Shown here piece by piece: positions 34,571 through 48,495 of a DNA stretch of 64,000 nt (positions within the stretch are counted from its first letter, which is position 1; the number at the start of each line of letters is the position of its first letter). Source of the DNA: Ancistrus triradiatus. Lineage: Eukaryota > Chordata > Actinopteri > Siluriformes > Loricariidae. A program made the translations under genes and the position numbers. Location of the stretch: contig JAJAGP010000096.1 in assembly GCA_025084515.1 (NCBI GenBank), positions 248,001 through 312,000 of the forward strand, read 5' to 3'. The notes under the pieces are model-generated. The model was not told the DNA's origin. It searched no databases and saw only the letters and a program-made list of their open reading frames with translations.

Positions 34571-37133
34571 AGAGCAAACGTCATTAATGAGAAAGCTGCA
34601 GTCAGGAGCTTGCTTTGATCTGAACCCTCTACTGTACTCTGTTATTTAAAGCTGGCATTTAACCAGCAGATCAAGTTTCACGTTTTTCAGTCCAAAATAT
34701 CCAGTGGCTGTACTTACGTAGCAGCTCTAGCTTAAAGTTAAAACCACATGGGACACAATCCACGACAAACTCTCATAACGCTCATATCTTCTTTATACGT
34801 ACAGTACTACTATCACTATCAATGTCTTAGTTTTGGAAACAGTAGATCCATTTTATCCATGTACCCTAAAACTGATTTATAAGACGACGCATCTGCCTCT
34901 TGACCTGTAGTGTCCAGAATTGTCCTCTATTCACTATTACTTCCCTTTATATATAATTTATAGCACTATTTGTCTATAGGGACAGGCGTAGTCAATGTTT
35001 TCAGACACTCCTTCATAACGGTTTGCTCATTACTGTGTGACAGCGGGTTCAGTCGCAGATACTAAACATCAGAGCACGGCAAACATGAGCTTGGACATGC
35101 TGTCGCTTTATAAATGCCTAAGTAATAGATTTAAAAGCACTGAAAAGGCATCATTCTGGTAATGTGTTATGTTCTGAATGCAATGGCTTGGCAATATTAC
35201 AACACACTTCCCCTAATCCCAGAATCTCTGTACCACAGTTCTTGTATCCGCACTAGATAGGAAATCTGTTGCAAGTTGTGTAGTGTTTACTGTTCTACTG
35301 TGCATTTTTGTACATTCCTTATACTCTGTCTTACATCTGCCATGTATTGCTCACTGTGTGTAATATTAGCAGTGAATGTAGTTAGCTCTTGTCTCTGTAT
35401 AAAATAATTGTAGCTTTATAACCATTTCAACCAAACCTTCAGACCAAGTACGAGTCCTTTTGCATCGTTCTAAAATGTAACCACATGCATTTACACTGCA
35501 TAGTAAAATACATCTCCAGTCAGCCGGAATGAAATCAGTTGTTGGATTACGTAGAACACCGGACCATCCACTTCTTGCGTTGTTAACAGTTTTTACTGCA
35601 AAAGCTTTGTTGCTACATGGTCTCTATAAATTCCTCAAGTTAAGAGAATGCCACCAACTTCAGAAGTTAGAAGGAAATTGGTGTTTTGTCTGATAAATTG
35701 TTTGTGGTTTATTTTGGACAGTGGTATAATGTCTACATTGCTAATAAAATAGTTTCTTCCATGGACCAGCCATGTCATAAAATATTCCATTGGGGTTTTG
35801 GTAATCAGGGACCGGATTACCAATTCGGATAAGCAATTTTTCCAAGGAGTATTTTCCCTGTTGGCTATTTCTTGTTAGTTACAATTTTTTGAATGCTTGG
35901 TTTAATGTTTATCCTCCATTTTGCTCTCCTCTGGGTGGATTAAACTAAATAATGGAAATAATGGTAAAAACAAATTCATACTGTGTCTTGCATCGTTTAC
36001 TGTAAGCTTGTAAAATGCATATAATTCAAACATAAAACTATGAAGATTCTTATGGCAATAATTAAGATTTCTTAAGATAATATGAGAAAAGTCTTCTTCT
36101 TAAAAGAACTGCATTTAAGAACACTTATCAACTTCCTAGTGTTCGTCTTAAGAACCTTGGCAAGTTTTTCTTAAGAAAGCTTTTGTGAATCCAGCCCCAG
36201 ATGCGTCTTGGAGAGCCTGATACATTTGAGCAATCAGATTTCTATGGTGCATTAAAAAAAATAAAATGTTTGAATGCAGTTATGCATAACTGAATGCAAT
36301 CCTGAGAGTCAGGGTCCTAGATGCAAAGCACCTCATGAAGTTTGCTTTATATTTCTCTAGAAATCTGACACTTTTCTCTACTTTTACAGTCCTGAATCAC
36401 GCTGTATACTAAACCTGCTTTTGTCTGACTTGCAAGTTTGTTTGAACCAAACTGAAGCTTAAACAACTGCTTGCTAACATGTTATGCTGGACAACAGAAC
36501 ACAGTCGTCTGCAGAAATAAAGTAGAACTGGATTTATTTCCGATATGGAATATGAATGGTCCAAAAATACTCACTAGAATTAAATAAATAAACCGACTAT
36601 CCTATTGTCGATCACATGACATGTTAATCTGCGTTATGTTCTGCTTTTAACGTCTGCGTTTGCATGGGAAAACATTATGACGATGAATTCTTAAACACAA
36701 AAGATGTCCGAGTGCCAACAATAGATATAGGAGATATTCTAAAACAGTCTGTAGATCAAGGTAAAGAGTGCACAACGCAATCATTTAATGAATGTCAGTG
36801 AAAAATACTACAATAAACCCTGTTCTTCAGCAATGCCACAACTTGAAACCAAATGAACTGGAAAATACGTAACTAGAAACATTACTGGCCAATCAAATGC
36901 TTTCCACCTTCAATAGCATGCTTTCCTACCGTATGTGCTTTAAAAGCAAGAATACAAATATACAAATAGTGCTTCTTTCATAGGATTTGCCAGAGGGGGA
37001 AATTAGCTCAAAAAGACACCATCGTTCTGGTGTCGGCCACAATAATGCCTACAACTAACTAACTAAATAACAACTGTTTAGGGAAAAGACTCCAGTAAAT
37101 TAATCAGAAATCACATGAGTGATTCTGTCCCAC
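34571..37133. other. mlana 3' UTR and convergent spacer to brd10
   Basis: The mlana stop is followed by long AT-rich sequence. An AATAAA on the plus strand at about 35744 (ctaataaaatag) is one candidate mlana poly(A) signal. On the minus strand, 'tttatt' at about 36533 gives an AATAAA about 600 bp past the brd10 stop. No other gene is visible. Confidence 0.5.
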
Positions 37134-40100
37134 TCAATGATCTGATGCAAGCATCCTCTGGGATTCCAGGGTGTCCAAAACCTTAGGGCTGTTAACCATC
37201 CCTGCTGTTATTGCACTCGTCACCGCTGGTAGACCTTGTAGAACTGGGCTTCCGATTACATTTAAAACAGCACCGTCTGGACTCAACAACAGTTTGCTAG
37301 CTGGGAGACAATTCTGCTCAGCGGGGACTCGTGCTGGAGTGTTGTATTTACCCTGCGGCACATGACCGACACGTGGCATTCTGGTATTTCCACCCTGCGT
37401 AGCCCTGACCGGCTGACAGGTTGCCATTATGAGTTTGTTAACAGTTGGAGATACAGTTGAAACACAAGTGGCCTGAAGACCAGACGGTGGAACAGTCGCA
37501 ACTGGAAGTGTCTGCATCGTCGATGCTGGAGACGTCACCGATTTCACTGACGTTACCATCGGTGTTAATTGAGAATGGGGGCTCAGTGCTATATTGAAAA
37601 GTCCTGCTTGTAGGAACGCTGGAGTGATCACGCCTGGTGAAGGTTGATGCGACTGAACGTCACCTGTAACAGTTTCCTTTCGGTTGGCCACGCAGTTTAA
37701 TGGAGTGTTGGCGGTGTTCCTTCGTTCGTTATGTGGAAAGGACGGGAGTCTCATAAGGTTTTGCTGGCCTGATGATACCGGCGCCTCGAGTGAAGTCACC
37801 TGTGCAACGGCAACAGAATCAACACAGACCACTGGGGGTCTGGCAGCAGTTAGAGGCTGAACAGGAAGAGCAGGTCTAGCCTGTGTTGTGGTGGGTCTTG
37901 GCGGTCTTATTGGCTGGGACTGCACACATGGTGTTTTGGGAGTTAGAGGCTTTGAGCCAGAGGGCACCCCTAATGGGACTGTAGAACCCACAGCAGGGCT
38001 TGAAATCAGAAGAACGTGACTGCCAGGTCCAAGTCCCGGAGCAGGTACCACAAACCTAGTGTTGTTGATTAACAGCTGGGTTCCGGGGGCAAGCGGAGCA
38101 GTGGTATTGATCACAAGTTTTTCCTGCACCGTAGTGGAAGCAGCGATGGCATTTCCAGGTCTCGCCGCAGGAGTCGCGACAGGCAGTGATGCCGAAGAAG
38201 TCGCTGTTGTAATTCTTGGAGCTGGAGAGATCCCCGACAGAGAAGCTGTACTAAGGGCTGTAGAAACCCATTGTCTGTCCACCATGAGACCTCTCGGTGG
38301 AGTAGCCCCTTTATTCATGATGCCTCCCAAGACTGGACAGGCTGTGTTTGGAGCTGTGCTTGCAACTAAGGGTTCCGATTTATTATTTAGGATGTTTGAT
38401 AACGAGACAGTACTCGAGGCAGATGGAGGCGTGCTATTTTGTTGGACGTTCGAAAGGAGTGCAGAGGAGGCCATATGCCTAGTGTCGTAAGTCGTAAACA
38501 CAACCGTCCTGGCATCGGCAAACCCGGTAGCCCTGCCAGGACTGGTGACGTTCACTGGCGAGCCGCTATTTGCGACAGGTTGGCTGGTTTGGACAAAAAA
38601 TGGTCTCGTCGCAACCGTCGACACCATCGCGTTTGTGGCAGCTTGAGGCAACGTTTCATTTGCCACTGTAGTTTCGTTAAGAATCCTTGATGTTAACCCT
38701 GAAATATTGATACCGTGGACTTCGGTCATGGTGGCTGTAGTCGACTGCCCAAGGTTAGGTCTGACCTTCATGACTTCGGCTGCTGATTGAGCAGCCGGAG
38801 CGGTCATACCCGACTCGGACATCAACGACCCTTTGGGAACAGCTAGTGTGGGGCAGGCAAAGTCAGGAGGAGTCACAAACCTAACTCTTGACCCTGTCGA
38901 AGTAGTGGTGATACTCGGCGCCGACACAGACGCGCCTGTAGTAGGGGCGACGAGGAAAACCTTCTGGAAGGTAGACTGGTCTGGAACGATGCCAGTCACA
39001 TGCAGCCTTTTTTGTGGGGGAGGAGTTATATTTTTAAAGGCAGCATTCTGGAGACTCAAAGGGCCGCCTGCATGGGTGTGGAAAGTGGGTGGAAGTATCG
39101 GGTTAACGCCAATGAACGCCTGGGAATTTATTGCCGCGTTGTCCCAAGCAGGGCCGTGTTGGGCATTGTTCATTTTGTCAATAAGGGGGGACGAGTTCAC
39201 CTGACTGACACTTAAGGACAAGGAGGTCCCCTTGTCGGCTGGAGTAGAGTCAACAGATAATGCATTGGCAGTGGTAAAGGTCTGAGTAGTCAGAGCGGCC
39301 GGAGCAGTGGCAGACGCCTTGGACACCAGGAACGCTTGAAACTGTGGCGGCAGAGTGAAAATGGGACTAGGCTGTAAGCCGCTTGCTCCGCTCTGCTCCG
39401 ACGTCTGCACTTTCACCACCCCTGTGTTTCCCCCTCTGGTTGTAACAAGGATAGACTGCGAGTCTCTGATGCACACCGTCTTTAGCTCTTGCTTAAGGTC
39501 ACATTTGTTGGGATTTGCCGAACATAAAGTAGATGCAGGGGGTTGCTTTAGGGCTGAGCTTGGTTCAGTAGTATTTTTACAAACATCTGTCGCTCTGGAG
39601 TGCGTGAAGCTTTGCGAGCTGGGCGAATCGGCACTGGAATGCATCCCTACCGCCGTTTGCTGGACTGGAATCCTGTTTTCTGGCAAAACAAACCCAGGAG
39701 TAAGGGGCAAACGCGTAGCGGTCTTGGAAGTGACAGCAGGACAGGCGCTGGAGGGTTGCTGAGCTCCTGTTCCCTCGCTTTTCTGAACGAGCAGATTTGT
39801 GGGAAAGATAATAACCTGCTGCATTACTTTCTCCTCTGGTGTGTGGTCTGTCACTGGCTGCGTTAAAGCGTTCAATGGCGTGCCATCGTTCCTGACCGAA
39901 CTCAAGCGTTCTGGGAGCTTGGATATAACCTGCACAGGACCGCGGGCAGATGATGTAGTGGCAGACTGCGTTTGTGAGCAGACAGATGCCGAGTGTGGTA
40001 CCGGATCTGGCGTAGGCTGTGGTGAAGAGTGCCCGACCGTGGGCTTTGCTGATGTTACAGCTGTACAGACCGTCTTATTTGGCAGGTGCAGATTTGGAGG

Positions 40101-41660
40101 TATCACAGCAGCCTGTGGATGACTCATTAAGGTCACTTTATTTCCGACGCTCTTGGCAAGTAGCGCCTGAATCGGCTTGCAGCGCCTCTGAAAACTAACC
40201 AGAGGTGCCGTCAATACCGACGCTCTTTCCATAGTTGCAGGGTTTGTGCCGGTCCTATTTTGGTCCCCGGACGCATCCTCAGCTCGAGGGATCACAGAGT
40301 CATAAACAATCATCCTCTCTTTTCTTCTAAAACTCAAGTCCTCATGCGGGCTACCACTTTGGTAAAGTTTGGAGCTCCGAGTCAAAGGTCTAGACTCATT
40401 CAAAGCTGTGTTAACGTCCGGGTTTCTGATTAAGCATCCCAACAAGTCATTCCCAGTGTGATTTTCACAATCTGAAAAAGAGGACACAATAACACATTGT
40501 AAAACATGGTAGGACATGCGACTAAGCCAACCACAGATTCGATTCCTGGCGGTGCCTCCTGGTCAGGTCAAGTGTCACAAGTCACTTAAATTGCACATTG
40601 TTTAGATTTATTTGCAATAATGTTGTTCTTATTTTCGTTTTCTATTTATTCTTTATTACAGCAAAGCAATCCTTTGTATTTTCTGGTATTTTTCTGTCTA
40701 TCCATCCAAAATTTCGGCAGAAAATAATGCAAAGCAAGTCGCGTTTCCATCCAGTACAGTTTTAGACGATGTGGGTTTCCATCGAACCAAGTACAAGAGA
40801 AGAATTTAATTTGCTTTTAGCGGAATAATCTTTACAGCCTTTTGCAATCTTTTTTATGGCTGTGTTGTTTGCAGTTTGTTATGATCTAACTTTTCCACCT
40901 CGTCCTAGCGTGAAACACTTTATGATATTTGGATTTTTTTTTTTTAATTTTGGAATTTTTCCATTCAGGTTCTTCTTTGCGCATTTTCAAAATTCGGATG
41001 GAAAACCCGCTTGTCTATCTATTGATTCAGGTCCCGAGTCACCCAGTTCAGGTCACATTTGCCAGCGCCTATTTTGAAATAGGCTCAAGACCCATTCTAA
41101 AATGTAGGCGTTTAGAAAAAGGCTGTTACTATCACCTGTTCCTAAAGCCTCTCCTCTCAAAGTACTCCCAAGTTTTTCTTCATTCTTCAACTCTCTGTTA
41201 ACCTCTGTGGATAAAGTGGCATCTTTGCCTCCATCGCCTTCTCCCTCCGCAGCGAACAGTTCCTCTCTGACAAAGTTGTCATATTCCGGATGCTTCTTGA
41301 AATCGTCACATTCCTTTTTCAGTCGGGCCCTGATTGGGGAAAAGGGGTCAGGGTTGAATTAGTGGTTGCAACATCCAAAAAAAACCCTCCAAAAATCCAA
41401 CAACTTACCTGTTTCTTTGAAAGGCCTTGAGAAGTTTTGGTTCCCATGGCAACAGTTCGTTTAGCAGTCTTATGAGAGTTATGTGAAGCTCCTTTACTGC
41501 GTCTTTCTTAACGCACCATCGGCCCTGTAACGTGCCATCCGGGTTAGGTCGAGGCAGGGTAACGCCACACAACATCTCATCTTATTATTATAGTTAGTTA
41601 AAGTTAATAACATAATCAAACCAAATCAGTCTGAATGGCACAATGTGAAGAAAAAGTTGT

Positions 41661-41694
<34 letters not shown>

Positions 41695-44600
41695 TCCCCC
41701 TCTTACTAACACATCTCTTTTTGATGCTCTCCAGTTCATCCAGTTCATCCTCTATTCTACTGATGAGGATCCTCAGTTCTTCCAAATTAGTACACACCAA
41801 CTACAACGAAATAAAAAGAAAAAACAAAGATTAGTGATAAATGATGGAAAAGGTCTCATGCTTATGTGCATGAAGCTAATAAGAGAAGCTCAGATGGTGC
41901 CGGACTTCCTACAATTCGAGCAATTGTGGGTTAAGGGCACAAACAGTGGCAGCTTGGCAGAGGTGTGATTTGAACCCAGAACCTTCTGGTCCATAGTCCA
42001 GTAGCTTAACCTTCCACGTGATAGGCTTCCACGTGATAGGCGGAGATACTGTCCACTATACTAACGACAAAGGTTATGTTACAAAGTATTAAGTTGAACT
42101 TTTGTTATTGACCAAATACTTATGTTCCACCATGATTTACAATTACATTCTTTAAAAATCCTACAATGTGATTTCCTGGATCTTTTTTTCTCATTTTGTC
42201 TCTCATAGTTGAAGTGTAGCTACGATAAAAATTACAGACCTCTCTCCACTTTCTAAGTAGGAGAACTTGCACAGTCAGTGGCTGACTAAATCCTTTTTTG
42301 CCCCACTGTATCTGGTAATAAACGTTGAGTGCAATAAACTTATTTCTTACTTATAGAAGAGAGAGTGCAAACAGCGACAGTGCATTTCTAACTTAAATAA
42401 ATGTCCATTTAAGTTCAGCAACTGTGTGTCTCATCTATCAGTTTTATCCGCATTATGTATCCGCCATTGGTCACCCTGGTCTCTAAATATCGGCATTGGC
42501 CATTAAACACACATCAGTCGACCACCAGCACCCACCACTAGGCCACCATGCCATCTGATAGATGATGTACTCTGGAAACAAAGTCCAAACTGCTGTCGAG
42601 GGCTGTCGCATCTCTTTGTGATAAGTTCAATTAAAAGGCTGCATTTTATCCCATGCTTGAATGGAGAACATCCAGATGGGGTTACGCATATTTTATAGAG
42701 CGGTGTGTTCACAGAGCTATGACAACTCCTGCTACATAAATAAACACTCGAATGTAAATAGCAAGTCTTACCTTAAACGTCGGCTCCACTGGACGCTGCG
42801 GAGGCTCCACCTCCTTTTTCTCTGCAGTTTTCTTTGGGACAAAATTTCTTCCTATTTCCGCACAATCAAAAAAGGGCATTGAGTTCACACGATATCTAAA
42901 AGCAATCATGCAGATGCCCTCAGATTTGTCAATTAGCTCAAAATGCAACTGGGCTCTCAGGAATACCTGCTAACTGTAATGGTTATTGTTACCCATCGAA
43001 GAAGTAGCTTCAGTAACCAGAAAAGCCAACAATCTGAGCAACAACAAAACCTCCTCACCTAACTTTGGTTTCTTTCTTTTTTCCTTTCTCTTGAAGTGAA
43101 CAGCAGCTTTGTGCACAGAGCTTCTGGCTGCTCTGGTCCGCCTGAGCTTTTTAAGCCCGAGCGATCTCTCTTTCCTTTTCTTTCTCCGCCTGTTTAGAGA
43201 GCATACCGTCCCTGTTCCAGCTTTTGAGATGCGGGTTTGTTGAGGAAGCCCAGAGTCAGATACATCTTTGAAACAAAAGCACAAGTGAGGCTCTGGTTTG
43301 TCTTGCGAATCGATACAGCATTTAGAACAAGGACCACTATGTTGGCAAGACGTCCGATTATTCTGTGCAACATTCCCTCCTGACGGGAGTGAGGCTCTGA
43401 AACTGTCTGTACTCAGAGATCTGGCGGGAATTCGCACTGTGTAGGAGTCCTTTCCCACTCCAAGACGAGATTCGCAGTCAAAATTCTTCTCATCTTCTTT
43501 TAACTCAAGTTCTACCTCCACGGGTTCTACCGTGGTGCTTTCAGGACTCGGAAACTCCTCTTTACAAAAAAAGCTACATTTGCCAGGCCCTTTCTGTTCC
43601 ACTTCGCCCTCTCCTGAGCATTCGTCTTGAAGAAAATCATCTCTTTCACCTTTGAAAAGGAGATCTGGGTTCTTCCTCCCGTCCTCAAGACAAGTGCTCA
43701 AGTCCTCTCCCGTCATGTTCAGCATTTTAGGCTCCAGTTTCATCACACAGAATGGCGGCAAGGGGAATTCCAACGGGCTGCAGGGACTCTGGCAATATAT
43801 ACGCAAATCTGCACCGCAGAAATGCGGGAAGTGGATGTACGCGTTCTCCTGACTGTCGTAGCCCAGAATGGATTCTCTGCACTCATGAATAGGCTGTCCG
43901 AGCACGGCCTCCTGGACATCCTTCTGAGTCTCATAGATGTTGTCGCAAAGACCCTTAAGGAGCCAGACCCGCTGGTTGAAGGGAAGCAGGTGGAAGGGCT
44001 TTTCCTCCAGAGGACTGGTTCCCCCCAGAGTCCAAAAGAAGCGGTGACAAAGTCCCAACTGTTCAGCACAGGCTTCCCGGTCCCTCGCCCGACCTATAGA
44101 ATGGTACCATCCAAAGACTTTCTGCCTCAGCTCCGCCTCCCAGCGCCGATAAGCCAACGCCGGGCGCCTGTGAAGCGTCGTTCTACGATGAGGAGGGCAC
44201 AGCAGCGAGGTCATGACCTTTGCCAGGAAGGAGCTACAGCGGGGCATGAGCAGGCAGCGTTCCAATTCAAAGAAAACAATCTCAGGTAGATTAAGGGCTG
44301 TTTGGGCCAAGCACAGAAAGTGACCAATGGCAGGAAGTTCCCACGTGATGTCAATAGGCCATGGTTCTGCGAGCGAAAGCAAAGAGCGCTCCCACTCCTC
44401 GACTTCTTTGACCGAAGCCTCACCAGCCTCCTTCTTCTCCAGGTCTCGCTGCCTAGAGGTTAACAACGGGAAAAATTCAAATATTTTATCTGTTAAAAAG
44501 GATGTCAATACAGTGCCTGCAAAAATCAGCATACCCTCAATTCCTGTGGGTCCACTCGGGTTAAACGCTGAAAATAAATGACAGGTATTCCCCATTTTAT

Positions 44601-47600
44601 GATGGTCCGACTTACAATATTTCGACTCCACAATAGGAATCCGGCAATACCCAAATAACCATTTAGCAGAAACCATATTCTGAACTTTGAATGCTAACGA
44701 GGAAGTCGGCAGTGCGTGACCTAGGGAGTCACGTGGCGGGACTGATGAGCGCTGGGAAATGTAGTGAGGAAAAGGCAACAATAATCTTTTGTTTTTCACG
44801 CTTAATACATTATACAATAAATTACGTGAGATATTCAACACTATTATAAAATAAGCTTTGTGTTAACGATTTTGCCCAACTGTAGTTTAATACAAGTTTC
44901 TTAATCATGTTTACGCTACACAATATACACAGTACATATTAACTCCTCAATTTACGAAAATTATTCCACTTAACTAATTTCTCGGAACGTATCCCCATTT
45001 TAAATCAGGGATTACCTGTAAATCTGACTTTTCCTAGGTGTAGTTACGGATTACAATCTTTAAAGTAAGAATAACATTTTTTAAAATAGGAAAAATTCTT
45101 AAAATGAACTTAGGAAAACATGTGGTTTGGACTGGTGATCAGCTCCTTTAGGAGTATCCAATATACACCTGCTCAGGTACAACCAATCACCTTCCAGATC
45201 ACACACCAGGCTAATTGGCCCCCTGCCTGGCACCAGTTCTAGTGGGGTTTTATCACTTGATGGAGGTGACATGACACAAAATAACTTATTTCATCATGTT
45301 ACTCGTTAAGTAACGCCTCACGTTACAACTGAAAAACATTTTTAAAGTGGGTTTTAAAGTGGGTTTTAAAGTGGGTTCAGGCTGGAAGACCGAAAAGTGA
45401 CAATTTCAACGGGGTACGATGGACTTCAATAGGCACTGTAAGGATATTTTGGTCAAAAAACAAAAAAGGAAGCAAATGACCTCTTTTCCACTTTGGCCTT
45501 CTGTTGTTCCTCCAGTCGAAGCGCTTGCACCATGATGGATTCAGACCCGCCCGCAGTTATGGCAGTCAGGCTCCGTGGGGTAGATCTGCGTCTGTTGGAA
45601 CTGCCAACCGTTGCCTTGTCATCTTCAGTGCCAAAGCGACCCCTAGAGGTCACAGCCAGGGAGGTTTTTTCTCTCAGGGTCCTATTAAATGCAGATCAAT
45701 GCATGAAAAGACAGTCTGATAAGGTCTGATTACATATGCTTATTTTAGTAAAGATGTATTAATGATAATTAGTAGTACTGTGACAAAATGAATGCCAGTT
45801 TTAGAGTACTGAAATCATACTGGTAATAATACTGTATCTAGTCCAATAATAGAGTTATATTGACAAGGTGTCTAGTCAGCGAGTTGTACCCAGAGACATT
45901 GCATATAAAAGAGGCACTGCATGTTAAATTGGACAAGATGTTGAGAGAACATTTTAATATGGGCACATGCATAGTCTGTGCACTGCGTTGCTTACCTCGA
46001 CAGCAGAGTCAGCTTTTGCTCCAGCAAAAGCTCCAGCTTCTGAGCCTGTTTGGAGAGCCAGTGATCAACACCATGAAATCTATAGCAGTTTTCCAGCAAC
46101 AGACGAAAGTCCGCCACAAAGTCTGTAATGCTTTCATAGTCCCGCTTGACAAACTTGTTGTCCATCTTTTTGAAAGACATACTGTTTCCTGTTGGGTCCC
46201 CGATGGGAAACCAAAATGGTGCAGTCATAGATTTGTGTTTCTCCAGAAGAAAACTCTGAAAAATTTTATAGGCTTGCTGTATTTCTGGTGTGAAATCGTT
46301 TTCGTCGTCGTTATTGCCATTTTCGTCGCAAGAAAAAGAATCGGGTAAAGAGTGACTGTCCTCTGAGATTTCGATCATTTCCAAATCGCTGACTGAAATC
46401 ACATTGTGTGATTCTGCCATTGCAGAGGAGCCGTTATACAGCTTTTCTGAAACCTGCACACAATCATTTCCAAAACGTTTAGGCATAAACTGGCCAAACA
46501 GTGCAGTCCTACAAAACTGGTTGTCAAAAAATGAGCTTCTTTATCGTCCCCGAATCCTGCCGTGTCGTTGTAACCGTAGACGGTGTGATTTAGTGTTTCC
46601 TCTGCTCAGTCCGTCTCATTTTTAGCACATGTGGCAATGTGAAGCGTCTTCTTTTGCTCAGGCTATAAGGATAATGATCATCAGAAACCTGGCATCATCA
46701 GAAACCTGGTCATAATAATAGATCCTGAAACAGAAATGTTTTAAAGGTCAGTGTGGGACTTTATTCGTATTACATACGTCTTCAAAGGCAACAAGGCCAG
46801 TATGAACGCGAAGGACTAAAATGCAACGATGTATTTTTTTTCTGCTTTGGTCTGGACCAAGTGAACCAAACTACAAGTATAAATGCACCTTTAGTCTTCC
46901 TGCTACAGCGTTCAGTGAGAACTGAACGCTTCCAATTTCATAGCAACAGTTTGGGGAAGGCTCTTCTGTTTCTGCATGGCAAGGCCCCAAGTCTTGAAGA
47001 GAATGCCAACTTTGGAGTTGAGTTAAAATGCAGCGAATAACTTACAACAGGAGAACCCAGTTGACATTAATGCCTATAGTTGTGGGTGTCGATATTTGGG
47101 TCTCAAAGAACTTTTGGACTTCTCTGGAGAAGATGTATTAAAGCATGAAATACATTTATGTTAATCTTCCCCAGCAACGTTAAATACAAAGAGTAACGCT
47201 AAATCAGTTGTCTTTTTGTGTTATCGTTAACAACTATGGATGTCAGTATTAATGACAGTAAAACTTAAACAAATTTTGCACTGTTATTAGCAAAGGTGTT
47301 TTATTTACGAATGAAAACCAGTATGACAAACGATAAAGATTTTTCTTTTTCGAACAACGTAGTTGTAAGATGCTGATGTCAGCTAGCTAAAGTCGAAACA
47401 TATAGCCTGTAACAACGTAAAACTTAGCAAAAACAAATCACTTAAACCATTAATATAAGCTTCTTTTGCGTGCATGACATGACAGAAATACAGCAGCTTT
47501 ACCTCAGACTTCGGCGCGCAGGCTTTGCTTCTCCACTGGCCGATAAAGCCTCTGAGGCGGCCAGTCTCTTCAGCTGCGCCTCTACCGTCTCCGAGCCCAT
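37134..47600 (-). CDS. brd10: Bromodomain-containing protein 10 (KIAA2026), nine exons
   Basis: Large nuclear, probably chromatin-associated protein. Exons on the minus strand: 47600-47503, 46508-45996, 45681-45481, 44452-43059, 42851-42772, 41800-41711, 41524-41409, 41329-41136, 40471-37134. All phases agree and give 6024 nt, 2007 residues plus stop (human about 2100). An in-frame TAG lies 18 bases before the ATG, supporting the start. Residues about 105-203 form a bromodomain (EIQQAYKIF, then APFWFPIG and NCYRFHGVDHWLS). Exon 4 has a DDT/WHIM-like region: WELPAIGHFLCLAQ, ELERCLLMP, FNQRVWLLKGLCD and GQPIHECRESILGYD. Two basic clusters (RRRKKRKERS, KRKEKRKKPK) suggest nuclear localisation. 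The last exon encodes 1112 low-complexity Ser/Thr/Pro/Val-rich residues. Its function is inferred from domains only. Exon 7 has an alternative acceptor (41580 region) in another phase. Confidence 0.93.
41660..41692. repeat. (GT)n microsatellite
   Basis: About 16 GT units in the short intron between brd10 exons 6 and 7, just past the exon 6 donor on the gene strand. Confidence 0.95.
41905..42035 (-). mobile_element. SINE family 1 fragment, minus orientation
   Basis: 'caattgtgggttaagggcac', 'agtggcagcttggcagaggt' and the complement of the B box (tgatttgaaccc) are present. Both ends are truncated. In intron 5 of brd10. Confidence 0.8.
42060..42311 (+). mobile_element. Tc1-like right-end fragment in brd10 intron 5
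   Basis: Ends in 'agtggctgactaaatccttt' then ttgccccactgta. Contains 'ttgttattgaccaaatactt', matching 17400-17622 closely in sequence and orientation. No coding sequence. Confidence 0.85.
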
Positions 47601-48060
47601 TGTTTCTATTCGCAGCTAAACAGACATTATTTTTTTCATGAAAAGCTTTACATGTAAAAATATATATAAATACGGTCTTTCCTTCAGCGCCACACATACA
47701 ATCCTGCCGGTTAGTACCGACACTGGAATAAACTCAATATCAGAAATCCCGAAGTCTCTTTAATCCAGTCACAGGCTAACATGCTAATTAACTGCTATTG
47801 CTGGTGACTGTAATAAGTTAATAGCACGATTATAGTAAGGGTAAATCACATTGCTATTTGGGATACAGCCGGATTGTACAAAGTATTACAAGCAGGACTA
47901 GACTGGGGAAAGAAGTGACAACTAGTATTTAGCTTGCCTGCTTGCTTGCTTGCTACCTAGCGTAGCGGCAGCGTTAGCATTAGCATTAACGCCAAACTAC
48001 TGTAGTGAAGGCGCTCTAGTTGTTTCCGAACTTTGCGTAACCTCACGGGTTGCCAGATCC
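47601..48060 (-). promoter_or_regulatory. Presumed brd10 5' UTR and promoter region
   Basis: Immediately upstream of the brd10 ATG on the minus strand. It contains more CG dinucleotides than its surroundings, chiefly 47950-48050, and no TATA box that I can place with confidence. Assigned by position only. Confidence 0.35.
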
Positions 48061-48319
48061 CTACAATAATAGTGTTGCATAACTGTCTCTCTACAGACTC
48101 TCAAACTTCACCTATACAGTACATCATTAAAAGAACTGTGCGTCAGGAGTTCGGAACAACTACATGCAGTCCTAAAGACACTATGTGCAATGCTGACTGG
48201 AGTTGTTGCCTGGAGTGGTATAAAGCATGCTGTTGCTGGACTCTGGAGCAGTGGAAAAGGTGTTCCCTTAACTATCTGGTGGTTATACGATGCTAAGGGG
48301 AAGATTGGTGTATATTCTA

Positions 48320-48495
48320 CTGTATTAGCCTAGCGGATAAGGTACTGGGCTATGGTCCAAAAGGTCCGTGGTTCAAATCCCACTGTTGGGTCCTTGAGCA
48401 AGGCCCTTAACCCACAATTGCTTGGATTGTAAGACTGTATCAATTGTAAGTCGCTCTGGATAAGGGCGTCTGCTAAATGCTGTAAATATAAATGT
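48320..48495 (+). mobile_element. SINE family 1, plus orientation
   Basis: A-box-like 'tagcctagcggataaggtac', B box 'ggttcaaatcc', body 'ccttaacccacaattgcttg' and tail 'gtaagtcgctctggataagg' then 'tgctgtaaatataaatg'. Slightly shortened between B box and body. Confidence 0.88.

Noticed and set aside
37171..40122. Several long plus-strand open frames inside the brd10 last exon
   Set aside because: They are antisense shadows of a 3.3-kb uninterrupted, low-complexity coding exon whose minus-strand frame matches the gene phase; no plus-strand splice or start context supports them.
43627..44289. 220-residue plus-strand frame over brd10 exon 4
   Set aside because: Antisense to the DDT/WHIM-like coding exon and without recognisable protein features.
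42970..44841. 623-residue minus-strand open frame as a stand-alone gene
   Set aside because: It is brd10 exon 4 (44452-43059) extended into both introns by chance. The splice sites and phases at both ends fit the spliced gene, and the flanking residues lack family similarity.
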